64,000 nucleotides of DNA from Bemisia tabaci (lineage: Eukaryota; Arthropoda; Insecta; Hemiptera; Aleyrodidae), in NCBI RefSeq assembly GCF_918797505.1, contig NC_092794.1:76979345-77043344 (forward strand), read 5' to 3'. Numbering within the stretch: the first letter of the stretch is position 1; every line of letters begins with the position of its first letter. The translations under genes and the position numbers were made by a program. Under the pieces are notes generated by a model that had not been told where the DNA came from, searched no databases, and saw nothing but the letters and a program-made list of their open reading frames with translations. Of this stretch, positions 23,180 to 34,619 are shown one piece after another.

Positions 23180-24628
23180 CTGCAATTTTATTTAGTTTCC
23201 GCCCTACATTTGAATTTCAAACTTGTCCCGATTTCGCCGCCAATCCTATAGCCAATAGTAGAAGTGATTGAAAAGAAGCTTCATTTTTTGCTTTTAGCGC
23301 TCCGTCTTTATGTCTTTGGGCAGCAGCGACACTCCGGCTCGGACCGAGTCTCGAGCTTGCGCGACGCCCAATTTCCAATTTCTTCGTCCTACTAGAATGA
23401 ACCAAACTTTTTTGAAAACTGTATTTCGTATATTTAGCAACTATTTCCTTACTCTCCTTTGAAAAACGATTGAAAGGAGGCCTAATTCTTACAAATCGGT
23501 CAAATTGAAGGAAAATTATAGCTACATCCCATAGTTTGAACCAAAAAACCTGTAGGTACCTACTTCACTAGTAAAAATAAAGAGGAGAGAAAATAATCTT
23601 AAATTAAAATCAGACATAACTTTGTTCAGAATTTTACGAAAAATTCAATCATGTCACAAAAAAAGAAATTGGGACAAAATGTTTTAAAAAAAACATTGGC
23701 CTTTCATGAAGGTCCTCCCAGTTAGAATTTTGACCTGCGGAGGGGGTAGAAATTCGATAACGGTTTAGTCAATAACTTTGTGCGCTGACAATTCCGGGTG
23801 CCGGCCGTCGAGGTGCGCGTGCTCAACCTACAGCAGCGTTACCATTCGCATGGTTTCGACGCTTTCTGACCCGATTTTCCAGGGATCATCCGACGTGGGC
23901 CCAACTATAGCAGTAGAAATCCTATGAATATCCTACCAATATCTTATACGACTTCGCTTATCCTCCGAATGTCCTATGAATATCCTGACATTTTCAGATC
24001 ATCCTCGGAATATCCTAAGAATATCCGAAAAAACTGCATATCAGATCATTCCCAGAATAATCATTGAATAATCTCCTCCAATGTAGAGAAAATTTCTTTT
24101 TAACATAGAATATGTTGTAAATTGTTATATCGTTGTATTGTTGTATGTATGTAATTCCGCTCCGCCCCGATTACCTTTCTGTAGGGCTCCATGCCCCCTT
24201 CCCCACTCTTCGCCCTCAATTAAACTCTCTTTGTTTACATTACGAACGTTATCAGTTGGTCAGGTCGACTATGATGCGAGTGGCAACACTTCCCTGTGAT
24301 TGGTCGGTTTAATGGTGAAAATTTGGTGATGATTTTTGTGATTATAATATAAATCGAATTTAGTGGTAACGTCTGTGCAAAGGAGCGTACGGAAGCAATG
24401 TGATGCGATGATGTGAAGTACGGGGTATTCAAATATTTGTAGCTCGCTTTGATTCAGCGTGACGTATCGTGGATTTTGTAAGTCGTGAAATTTTTGCACG
24501 CGCGGCCACTATTTGACAAAGTTCGCTCAAAAGTGAGCGCACTTTGTCTCTTACATCATTACTCTTCGATGTAATTGTTAAATTCCTGTGCAGTGTTCTG
24601 TTTGTGTGGGTAAACTGAAGTATTAAGG
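23180..24628. other. Noncoding stretch with a degenerate GAATATCCTA tract
   Basis: Between about 23925 and 24035 the phrases AATATCCTA and GAATATCC recur several times, with AGATCATTC-like spacers. Near 24515-24560 a short hairpin pairs GACAAAGTTCGCTCA with TGAGCGCACTTTGTC. No gene is supported. Confidence 0.45.
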
Positions 24629-24640
24629 TTAAACTCAAAT

Positions 24641-24942
24641 GTGTGTTTTTTTTTTGTTTTTGTTTTTAAATGTATTTATTCTTGCAGGCTTCATGGCTTA
24701 TACCCCTTCTTAGGGGTCTACAGACAACGTAAGGCAGTACTTTATTGTCATTAGATACCAGGGACTTTTTGGCACATCCATGCACCGACTTTCAAATTTT
24801 CAGGGATTAAGGTCGAGTAGAATCTGTTTCTGCGGATCCACTCGTCAGTTCCGTGAAACTTTGTCGCCACCACCGGGATTTGAACCCGGGATCTACTGTT
24901 CTAGAGTCAGACGCGCTGACCGCTAAGCGAACCTGGCTGGCT
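24641..24942 (-). mobile_element. tRNA-derived SINE, copy 1
   Basis: On the minus strand a tRNA-like head carries an A-box-like TTAGCGGTCAGCGCG and a B box GGTTCAAATCC. It is followed by a unique body and an A-rich tail with T interruptions (the T-rich run at 24647-24668 on plus). The flanks AAACTCAAAT (24631-24640) and AACCTCAAAT (24943-24952) look like a diverged target duplication. The head resembles tRNA-Trp around GCGCGTCTGACTC, with CTA at the anticodon position. Transcription of such elements is by RNA polymerase III; movement depends on a LINE. Confidence 0.8.
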
Positions 24943-25164
24943 AACCTCAAATTGATAGCGTGCTCTTTTTGTTGCACCGGTGATTAAGATCCTTCAATTC
25001 CTGTTTTTGGGCCTAAGTAGTTTAAAAATTCAATCATTGTTTTAGTTTTTTAACGAACGAAGGATAAACCACCCTCTTTAGAACTTCCTGGTAAGGTATT
25101 GGTCATTTTAGCGTGAGATGCTCCCTCGGTTTGTCGTATCACCTTTGTGGATTCAAGTCAAAAA

Positions 25165-25205
25165 CTAGGGGGCTCTTCCCCTAGCCGCTTCGCGGCCAAC
25201 GAAAA
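25165..25205 (-). mobile_element. Helitron 3' end (minus orientation), fragment
   Basis: On the minus strand GGCCGCGAAGCGGCTAGG leads to a hairpin-capable AGAGCCCCCTAG followed by T. This closely resembles the 3' end of the Helitron at 61476-62326 (GGCCGCGTAGCGGCC, then GCCCCCTAG). The 5' end could not be found to the right, so the length is unknown. Confidence 0.45.
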
Positions 25206-25740
25206 CGTCAAAATCGCCCGTGGAGCTTAATGAGCAAATAATTTCAATTGAATAACAAAACTATGTTTCACAGAAAAATTCTCCGCCAAACAATATTCTT
25301 AATGACTTTCTCCTTACTCAGAATTTTGACTCCTTTTTTTGAAGTCGACCTTAACAGGGCTAAATATTGCTGTCTGAACAAAGGCCTCTGAAAGTGATGA
25401 CCCACTCTATCGTATTAAAACTCTGACCTTTGAACGCCCCTTCCTCACTCCTGCCCATCGACCGCCACACTCCCCTTCCTTACCTCGTCCATCAAGAGTC
25501 CATACAGAGTGGCCTGTCATTTTCATTCAGATGCAGGTTTTCTCCTTTTTTTACTGATTCAAACTACACTACCAGGGTGCATGATTTCACGATAAAAGGA
25601 ATAGACATGTCGCCGTGGGTTATAAACGACTTAGGTACGGCGAAAAGATTGAAAACTAAGTTGATAAATCAATAGATATGATGTCCCTGAACTTATTCAT
25701 GCTAAAAATAATGATACATTATGATTGTATTCAATAATAT

Positions 25741-26001
25741 ATATCGACGGTGAAAGTCGGCAATCACATAACTCGTGTGCGGTGTCTGAAAATCTCCGCA
25801 TCCACGTCATTTTTTTAAAAGGGAACAAATTGACATTATTTCTTGAAGTTTTTGCAGAATTTTCTTCGCATTGAGAAGAAAAATCATGACAGTTTTAAAG
25901 AATTGCCGTTGAGTAGTTTTCCATTTAAAAAATGAAGTATGACAGGAAGTCTGCGACGTCGCAACCCGAGTTATGTGATTGCCGACTTTCACCGTCGATA
26001 T
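25741..26001. mobile_element. MITE of the ATATCGACGG family, copy 3
   Basis: ATATCGACGGTGAAAGTCGG and its mirror CCGACTTTCACCGTCGATAT form terminal inverted repeats, extended by CAATCACATAACTCG. It holds the internal GACGTCGCA phrase shared with copy 1. About 261 bp. The minus-strand frame inside is not a gene. Confidence 0.75.
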
Positions 26002-26009
26002 GAGACTTT

Positions 26010-28960
26010 AAAGGCCGAATATGTCCGGTCGGTAGCCTACGCATCGCCAACCCCGATTTTGAACCGAAAGAGCTATTTGCGGTAATAAATCAGTACTGAT
26101 CATCGATTCTTTGGCAATATTTGCCAAGAAGAGATTCTGATGTTCAAGAAAATTGCCGTTTTGAATTGAAATGTTGATTTTACAGTGAGAAAAGTCAGTA
26201 GAAAGAAGCGTCGCCACATTGAGTCAGTTGAGCTCGGGAGGGATTTGCCTGCAAATAGTCGGATCTTCCAGGTTTTGGTACGAGAAGAACGATGTGCATG
26301 TTAAAATTTCACGAAAAATTGTCTCCGCGGAGATATGACGCTTCGTTTATAGGGGTCCTCGAAAACGTGTTTGAACCGACCGCCGTGAATATCCGCATCT
26401 CCGCGTCATAAACGGGAAGATGGCGGCGACGAAATTAACCTGCCTACTACCGCCACGCCGCCGTTGTTGACATCACGATTTCTCATTTGAGGTTAAGTGA
26501 GTTCTGTGTGAATGTTTCATACCTTGCATACACCTGTATCGCATTCTGATTGAAAAGCTTAGAGAATTAAGAACAATGGATATGAATCTCAAACAAAGTA
26601 ACCGGCATAACCTCCAATTGACCAACAAAAACATACCGCCAACGCGTCGCCGCCGTGTATTCTTCCACTGCGCATTCCGCCGCCATATTGATCGTGACGT
26701 GTACATGCGGAACCTATGAGCGCGCAGTTCAAACGCCGTTTTAGGCCATCCTAATTTTTGGCACTTCCGAATAAACTTCTCTCCCGTTTGCAGTCATCAA
26801 AAAAATTTAGGAAAAAACTGTAAGCTTCGGTCACTTACTACTTTCGAATGACACAATAAACAAAAATGACTTAACTGACTCTTTGGCAATGTATCTTTGC
26901 AGTTGTGTAAAGTGTAGTGTTTTTCTCGCCAGAACCAGGAGTTTCCAAACTGTCATCAAATTGTTCGCTGAAGTCTTCTCGATCAAATCATAAAGGGTAA
27001 CCATAACCATATCATGGTGATCGACTTTACCAAGGTATCCTCACTTCGCAGGATTATTATTCGTGGCATTTAGAAAATTAACGGGAATGCATAATAAGTT
27101 TAAACGCTTCGGCCGCTTGAGAAACAAAGAGTTTGGCCTGCATAAGTAACTTAACTGTCTGATTTACTATGTTATATGGCTACACACGACACACAACATT
27201 TTTCCCGAGGAGATCCTTGGACTTTTCCCCTTGAGCGCCACAGATGTCCTCCCGAAAACATTTCTGGAGCGGGGTAGTTCCCTAGATAGCCTAGGCGCGT
27301 AGTCTTGTTTCTCCCTCCGAACCTCCTTAATAAAGTGCCTCTCCACCCTCCGAAAAACAGTTCCTTGGTCTACTCAAGATCCCCAAGATCCCTCCGCTGA
27401 GATTTTATCCGGATCGCTACCGCCCAGCTGTCCACTACGAAATCGTAATTCCCTCAAACCCGATGCCCGTAAACTATGTTCTGGCGTGCCTTGCGGTGTG
27501 ACAGACGAGCTGGAGCGATCAGGATGCCAACTTTACTCGTCGTCGAAAACTGCTTATCGTAAAACGTGCATTTTATGAGTCCAAATCCGACGGGATTTCG
27601 ATTGCGTGGGAAGAGGGCCCCTCAGTCTGCGCTGCCGCTACGCTGCTGTCGCGTCGCCGGACAGGCACGGAGCGGGGAGAGAATGACCAATGCACGATTT
27701 TTCTCCACAAGCGTTCATCAAAACAACTTCATCATTATTTGTTTGCACTGGTGGAATCCAACCGAACTTATCGTGACTAGTTTTTTTTTTTTCTATCCAT
27801 CTCTCTCTCTCTCTTTCTCCCCCTTTTTTTCTTCTATCAATCCAGAACTTGAATTCTTTCGCTTACTCCTTAAATCTGACGCCATTATTCGTCTTTGTGT
27901 CTTCTTCTGCTCAGGATCAAATAGCGGACGGAAGCAGTCAATCCGTTAGCAGCTGTATAATACGGATTATTAGATTTGAATAATCGATGCTAATTCTCGT
28001 CAGATTCTGTACGGTGCGTAGTTAATTGAACAGCACGAGCCACTGTGTGACTCAGTTTGCCAGCCACTTGCGACTTGCGAGACTTCATCATTCTTCATTA
28101 AGCGCTGTCAAGAGTTTGCGGGAACTGCGGGATGGTGCAAAATTTTCAAAATTGCGATGCCTGCAACAAGGAGCAAACCTCTAGTCTAGATGCCTGGTCA
28201 AGCTGGCCGGAATTTCAGGAGCACGGATATTTATTTTACTTACTCTCTGTTTCTTGAACTGCTCAAATCCGAATCTAAAGTTTCCTTGTACCTACCTACC
28301 CAGGAGGCGCTGGTGCTCATTTGCCATCTTCAGGGAAAAATGCCTAAAAAGGCCATTTTTGCAAGTTTTTCAAAATAGCGGCTACGCATAAAAAACATCC
28401 GGTTTTAATGAATATTTTGTATAGCTGATGTTATTTGTAAGAAAATAGTGTATACATACGTGCTAGATTTTCTCAAAAACAGGGAATGTACAGCATCGTC
28501 GTATAATGGTGTAGGTCGACTTTGCTCAAATAACAAGGAAGATGCAGCATCATGAAAAAGCTCCAATTTGTGTTTCCGAGGCGCGTCCGTTAGCACGGCC
28601 CACCTAGCCGGAAGCTGCTTGAGGAGTCTTGACGTGACCACGCTATTCGGAAATGTGAAGCGAAGTTTTTCACGATGCTAGCTCACCTAGCACGTATGTG
28701 TACACCACCTTTTTCCAAATTACACTAGCTATTCAAATATATCCAAGTACAAGTAGAGTACAGTATATACAAGTAGATTTTAGATTGAGAAGTAGATATT
28801 GAGAACTTTCTCCCCCCCCTCCCATCGACGTTGTTTCTGTTACAACCAATACCTTGAAACTATTATGTAACGACGATTCAATTAACGTTAATTGAAAGTC
28901 CCCGAATTCGTCCTCATCTCACAGAGGATTGGATGGATCGAATCCAGAAGACTTCTGATG
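26010..28960. other. Noncoding stretch, one short pyrimidine tract
   Basis: No coding family recognised. A T/CT-rich tract lies at 27780-27835. A segment at about 28310-28440 resembles 30520-30650 (shared CATCCGGTTTTAATGA versus ATCCCGGTTTTAGCTAATGA), which suggests an old dispersed repeat. A GC-rich patch at 26395-26710 has repeated CGCCGCC but no open family match. Confidence 0.35.
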
Positions 28961-28970
28961 GAAAGAAAAC

Positions 28971-29471
28971 GGAGATGTTGCATGTGTGAGGAATGTGCGA
29001 TTTGACTGTTGATTCTTATGCAAAAGTTCGCGAGAAACACTATGGTGCCACTGGTTTTCTCTGAAATCAACTTCCAAGCTCAAAAAAAGCTCTCAAGTTG
29101 AGGACAAAATGGAGAGAATATCCCACGCTATCCTGAGAGTCCCCCTCTACATCAAGACAAACTCTCCATGCAAAGATAGGAAGCAAATACATTGACAGGG
29201 CTGCCACTTTATTTTGGGACTCCAAAACTGAAAACACGGCGACCCTGCTAATGTATTTGCTCCTTATCTTTGCATGGAGAGTTTGTCTTGATGTAGAGGC
29301 GGACTCTCAGGATAGCGTGGGATATCCCCTCCATTTTGGCCTCAACTTGAGAGCTTTTTTGCGCTTGGGAGTTGATTTCAGAGAAAACTAGTGGCCCCAT
29401 CGTGTTTCTCGCGAACTTTTACATAAGGATCAACAGTCAACTCGCAAATTCCTCACACATGCAACATCTCC
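28971..29471. repeat. 501-bp hairpin (foldback F), arms about 225 bp
   Basis: GGAGATGTTGCATGTGTGAG at the left pairs with CTCACACATGCAACATCTCC at the right. The pairing continues inward through AAGTTCGCGAGAAACAC and CTCTACATCAAGACAAACTC to a short loop near 29195-29245. Arms differ by scattered substitutions. No target duplication is evident. Confidence 0.75.
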
Positions 29472-29995
29472 ATTATCTCCGATAGTAATTCGAAAGCAAT
29501 AGCCGATTCTGAACGAAGTGAAATAACCCAGCACTTGAAGTTGGAACGCGATTCGGGTCATTTTGACGAATTTTAAATCATAAATCTGGCAACACCGCAA
29601 TTGGATATTATGTAAATAAGCCTTTCCTAATCGGAAATTCTCGGATTGCACATTTCTCGTAATACTTTGGAGAAAATCCCACCTCGGAACCTTTATTTTA
29701 TAATCAAAGTTGATATTTTGGAGTCCGGAACTTGGCAACGGTGCCACGGGAGCAGAAAAAACTTGCACGGGCATGAAAATTTCATGAAAGTTGTATTTTA
29801 AACTAGGTAACAACGTACTAAAATTTTAGATCGATCAAGGCAAGCATGAGGGGGGAGGTGTTTAATTTGTCACCCCAAAGCCAATTTTGCTATTTTACCC
29901 CTAAGAAACACAAAAATGGCATTATTTTTCCAGGAGCTCTGATGATCTATTTCCAAACCGCCCATAAACCTATCGGGGAGTAGGTACCCCACTAC
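29472..29995. other. Noncoding stretch
   Basis: A 127-codon minus-strand frame (29430-29813) overlaps the hairpin arm. It has no recognisable family, start context or domain, so I do not call it a gene. Confidence 0.35.
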
Positions 29996-30006
29996 AACCT
30001 CCAACT

Positions 30007-30279
30007 TTTTTTTTTTTTTTTTGCGGGTTTAATGGCTTACATCTCTTATCAGAGATCTACAGCCAACTATAGACAGAAATTTAATGTCCTTAGACAACAG
30101 GGCGATAGGGACATCCATGCTCCGGCTTTCAAATTTTCAGGAATTAAGGCCGAGTAGAATCTGTTTCTGCAGATCCACATGTCAGTTCCGCGAAAATTTG
30201 TCGCCACCATCTGGATTCGAACCCGGGACCTATTGGTCTAGAGTCAGACGCGCTGACCGCTAGGCCAACCTTGCCGGCT
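30007..30279 (-). mobile_element. tRNA-derived SINE, copy 2
   Basis: Same family as 24641-24942. The minus-strand head has TGGCCTAGCGGTCAGCG (A box), GGTTCGAATCC (B box) and CTA at the anticodon position. A T run on plus at 30006-30022 is its A tail. The flanks AACCTCCAACT (29996-30006) and AACCACCAACT (30280-30290) are an 11-bp target duplication with one mismatch, so both ends are well defined. Confidence 0.85.
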
Positions 30280-30692
30280 AACCACCAACTCGGATTTTTT
30301 ATTTACAATCAAAGTCAATTAAAAGTTGATTCAAAGGGTACCGTGCAAGCTTATCAAATGAAGTACTCTGTTTAATAACCAAAATTCCGCAGGCGCCTGG
30401 TGCCGCCTGGTAGCTAAAATGAGGTTAGCTGGAAATTCGGGCATTTAACAATTTTTTTACGAAGTAAAAATGTCTTTTGGTCGATAAATTCGAATTTGAA
30501 GTTTCCTTACTGCAAATCGGCGCGCATATGCCACCATATTGAAAAAATGGCATAAAAAGGTAATTTCCGCGATTTGTTTTTTTTAAATAGGGACTGCGCA
30601 TGAATAAAATCCCGGTTTTAGCTAATGATTCGAATAGCTAGTTAGATTAGCTATAGTTAAAGTCAATCAAAAGTAGATTTAGGAGCACTGTG

Positions 30693-30929
30693 CTTGGAGA
30701 ACAAAACGCATTAAGTGCAGTTTTTTAAAATACTGAGCTATCGATGGTTTCAACTATAAGTTTCCTTAAAGTATATCCCATGAAACATTTACTACTAAAA
30801 TCAAATTTTTAAGCATCAAATAGTGAGTATAAATTTTCTTTTCGCGTTTAGGCTCCATGTAATTTTAAAACTTTAAACAAGTATCTCTCGAAGTAACAAA
30901 AACTGCACTCATGCGTCTTGTCCTCCAAG
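30693..30929. mobile_element. MITE with CTTGGAG termini
   Basis: CTTGGAGAACAAAACGCAT and TAAGTGCAGTTTTT at the left are mirrored by AAAAACTGCACTCATGCG and TCTTGTCCTCCAAG at the right, about 33 bp of imperfect inverted repeat in a 237-bp element. No clear target duplication. Confidence 0.6.
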
Positions 30930-31037
30930 TTATTTATGTTCAGTTCTCTTTGGGAACATTCATCTGCTTACATCACATCTATTATGATATGATCTTTATC
31001 ATATATTTGTAAAACGAATTAAATTTTTTTGCCGCAG

Positions 31038-31191
31038 GTTGTATTTATAGGCGATACATATGTGCCAGTCTCAACTCAACTCAGATCTCGTCCGATCCCT
31101 TCGTCCGATCCAAGTTTACTGGACTGGAGGCTTCAAACTGTGGAAGGCTGGGATGAAAGGAGAGCCGGAAGTAATAAGACTAGGGTACAAC
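31038..31191 (+). other. Possible orphan exon (weak)
   Basis: A T-rich tract ending in GCCGCAG precedes 31038 and a perfect GTAAGTATG donor follows 31191. Two reading frames are open across the 154 bp and neither resembles a family I know. It could be an untranslated or cryptic exon, or chance. Confidence 0.2.
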
Positions 31192-31854
31192 GTAAGTATG
31201 CACTTGTGCTTTTTCTCTTATCCACGGCATTGCACATCAAATAGAAAGTATTTTTTCTTCCTTTTTTAATTTTGGTCCACTGTCCATGTCGCAGAATCAG
31301 GTTTTGATTGTTGAAGTTCATGAAACAGCAGTTTTTGCTGTTAAACAGCAAAAACTCCTGTTCCACGTGAGAACAACGGAGATCAGGTCATTACTCAATT
31401 TTTTATTAATTTTTAATGTTTGTGCAGCTGAAAATAATGTGGCGGCTCAAAACGCCATGCCTCTGCAGACCTACAACCTTATTTCAGCCTTATTTTACTT
31501 ATTTTTTTTATTTTCTACTTGATTGTGTCTTCGTCATATTCAGATATGACCTACACAAATGTGGACGATAAAGTCGTGTTTTCCGTGTATGAACGGAAAT
31601 AGGTATATTGATTTCTGGAATAGAAGATTAATATAACTCTTTTTTTAGATAACAATGTACCTGTTAGGTAATATGATATTTCAAAATATTGCAGGATGTA
31701 TGATGAAAAAATTATATTTTTTTAAGTATGTTTTCTCATTTCTTATTAGGTATTTTCATGATTTAGAATTCGTTGAGCTTCTATAATTGTTTGTTTAAGA
31801 TGTGAATCTTCCAGTAACTAATCGATATGTTCCGGACAAGCAAGTTATATAGCA

Positions 31855-31890
31855 CTAGCTAGCCGTGATTAGCTCGCTACGCGAGCCGCC
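31855..31890 (-). mobile_element. Possible Helitron 3' end (minus orientation)
   Basis: On the minus strand GGCTCGCGTAGCGAGCT forms a hairpin, followed by AATCACGGCTAGCTAG and a T. The layout fits a Helitron 3' terminus, but the matching 5' TC end was not found; the sequence to the right is a pyrimidine tract. Confidence 0.35.
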
Positions 31891-31939
31891 AGTATCGCCA
31901 AGCCGCCTCACTTGGGCTGGAAAGTATTACTATGAGACG

Positions 31940-32280
31940 ACGGATTCTTCTTCTTCGTCATCTTCTGCTTCTTCGTCTTCTTCTTCTGCATATTTGTCTT
32001 CTTCTTCTCTCTCTTCGTCTCCTTCTTCTTTTTCATCTTCATTTTCTTCTTCCTTCTCCTTCTTCTTTCTCCTCCCCTCCATCTTCTTCCCAATTTCTTC
32101 TTTATTCTTCCATTTCCTTTTCTTCTCTTTCTTCTTACTTTTACACTCCTCTTTCCTGTTCTTTTCCGTTGACCTCTCCTTCTTCCTCTCTTCGCGTCTC
32201 TTATTTTTCTTCCGCCTGTATTATTTCTTCTTATTTCTCATCTTGCACCTCCTTATCTCCTTCTTCTTTTCCTTGCCTAG
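31940..32280. repeat. TTC/TCC-rich polypyrimidine tract
   Basis: Irregular (TTCTTC)n and (CTTCTC)n text. Ser/Phe-rich frames here are low-complexity artefacts. A shorter relative lies at 32500-32575. Confidence 0.85.
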
Positions 32281-32953
32281 TAAATAAAAGTGATTGAAAA
32301 ATAAATAAAATAAAAAAAACCAACCGAGAAGCTTGAAGTCCGCCAACAGAACCTTTTAAGCTACGGGACGCGCGGGGACGGAGGGACGGGGCTGAAGATC
32401 TTCAGACTCCCGTGGGTGCACTGGGGCTTTCCTGTCCATTCCCCAGAGGGGCACATGTGATCCCGCGTCCATTCCTAGGGGAAATTTTTATCAGGGTCTA
32501 TTTCTTTTTCTTCCACTTTCTTTATTTTCTTTTTCTTCTCCTTCTTCTTCATGTACTTCTTCTTGTACCGTCTCCAGTAAGGTAAAATGGCGACTTGAGG
32601 CCAGTAAATTATCCAACAGCGTTGCATGATGGTGCAGAAAAATACGAATTAAATTACAGTGTTGTATGGTGATTATGATCCAATATGGAAACGCTGTAAA
32701 AAAGTATTGCATTTTGCCCCTTCAATATGCGGGTTATGCAATGGTGTAATGTAGCCCCTTCAATCTGCGGTTTATGCAATGGTGTATTTCTCAAGATGGC
32801 GGTTACAACGTTGCCGGACGGTGCGCATGAATAAATGATTTATTTATGGGTGAAATTTTGCAACATCGAATTTTACAGTGTTGCCAGATGGTTCAAGAAA
32901 GTAGTTAATTTTTCGAAACGATGTTGTCAGATTGTTCAAAAAATTCGGATTTT

Positions 32954-33265
32954 CGGACTTGTAAAAATTTTCGGCATCGAAAGACCGTCTCCTCGAGTAT
33001 GGGTCTGGTATCGGAGACTGGAGAGTAGGTCTGATTTGGGAAATTAGAAAAATTTTCGGAATCAGACCCCCCTCCGATCCGCCGCGGACCGATGCGATTC
33101 TTTTACACTATCGAAGATCGGAGAACTGTACGGACCGAATTTTGATACGACTTTTTGTTTTCGAGATTTCGGACTTGTAAAATTTTGGCGGTATCCATGA
33201 TAGACCATATCTTACAGTATGGGCCTGGTATCGGAGACTGGAGTGTAGGGTCTGATTCGGGAATT
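32954..33265. repeat. Two-copy tandem repeat, period about 216 bp
   Basis: CGGACTTGTAAAA begins at 32954 and 33170, and TGGTATCGGAGACTGGAG recurs in both copies with the following GTAGG(G)TCTGATT. Noncoding. Confidence 0.7.
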
Positions 33266-34236
33266 TCCATTTTTAGTAGTGTGCGCTTGGAGATGCGTAT
33301 CGGAACCTTATGTTTTGGGATGAGCAACTGGGATTGGATATTGCAATGTTCAGTTTGATGAATCAATTTTTTTTTTTTTTTTTTTTTGTGTGTGTAAATT
33401 TACTGTTACAGTTTAAAACAGTTCGCGTTTAGAAAACGTACGCGTTCCAGAAACGTAAGCGTTTAGAAAACGTCCGCGTTTAAGAAACGCGCGCGTTTGA
33501 TAATCGCTAGGGTTGTCAACCACATACATCGATCCCTTCTCCTTCTCCAAAGTTTAAATCAACACTTATGTCATTGACTTTCCGATTGTTATTTTTACGG
33601 GACATCCTGATGAAACGGAACTTGCAGTCGGATGATAGGTGGGTGAATTCAAATAAGGGTCAAATTCCAGGTTCAATTTCCTCCCAAAATTTTTTTGTGA
33701 ATTTTTGGGCGAACCAAACTTTATTTTGACTCTCATTAGGTATAGACTTAGGAAATATAGCTCGTCGAGCTTAATAGTTATGCTTAAACCCGAATTTCCA
33801 CCGTCACGTGTATCACTTCCCAAAATTTGCTCTAATTTTGCCTGATTTCCCAAATTTTCATCTCAGAGGTGACATATAATACTTTTAATTGAAAATTGAA
33901 CGCAATTGTCATAAAAGCATCGTCGAGCACTAAATTAAAGCATAATTGAAAACATGTAACTCTTTCATATCTTACAAAACCAAAAAAATTCATCCATCAT
34001 GAAAGATATCTGAAGCTTATTCTGCTATGCTTTTAGACAGTTCCGTCTGTTTATCAAAATGCCTCCTATTTTCCTTTAACACGAGAAGAAGCTTTTATTT
34101 CTTCGAATATTGCAATACAAAATTGATCAAAAACATCGAATTTTAAAACTTCAAGTGGGCGTGTACCCGCTGAAGTGGAGGTAAAGTCAGGAAAAGTTTG
34201 AGGAGTTGCATTAACGTATCAATTACACTGGTCAAC

Positions 34237-34271
<35 letters not shown>

Positions 34272-34619
34272 ATTTTCCAAAGATTTGCCAACGGTTTCGG
34301 AGTAGATTTTTGGCGCTGATTCCGAAGATCACCTCCATTTACCTGTATCAGTGCGACTTATCCCGGGAAAGTTCGGAATTATTCCGGAGAAATCGGAATT
34401 TTCCATAAAAATCTAGCTTTTCCAGCAGAGTCAATCTTCGGGAGAATCTGTGCACGATGGAAAAAACCTAGGAATTTTTCGATTTCGTAGCCTAAGATAC
34501 ATAAGAAACCGTGTATTGCACCCCTAATAAAATTTCCTTTCTTTTCCTAATGCCAAGGTTTTCCGGTCCAGTTTCATTAAAATCAATTAATTAGTTACCG
34601 AGATAGTGTTTTAAGCCAC

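Noticed and set aside
24860..24942. Functional tRNA gene on the minus strand
   Set aside because: The anticodon stem is broken and the sequence continues into a body and A-rich tail shared with the copy at 30007, so it is a SINE head.
27566..27949. 127-codon plus-strand frame
   Set aside because: Its second half is a pyrimidine-rich low-complexity region and the first half has no family signature or splice support.
29430..29813. 127-codon minus-strand frame
   Set aside because: It overlaps the hairpin arm of 28971-29471, has no domain, and its composition resembles surrounding noncoding DNA.
31865..32297. Ser-rich 140-codon frame
   Set aside because: Same low-complexity artefact in the second pyrimidine tract.
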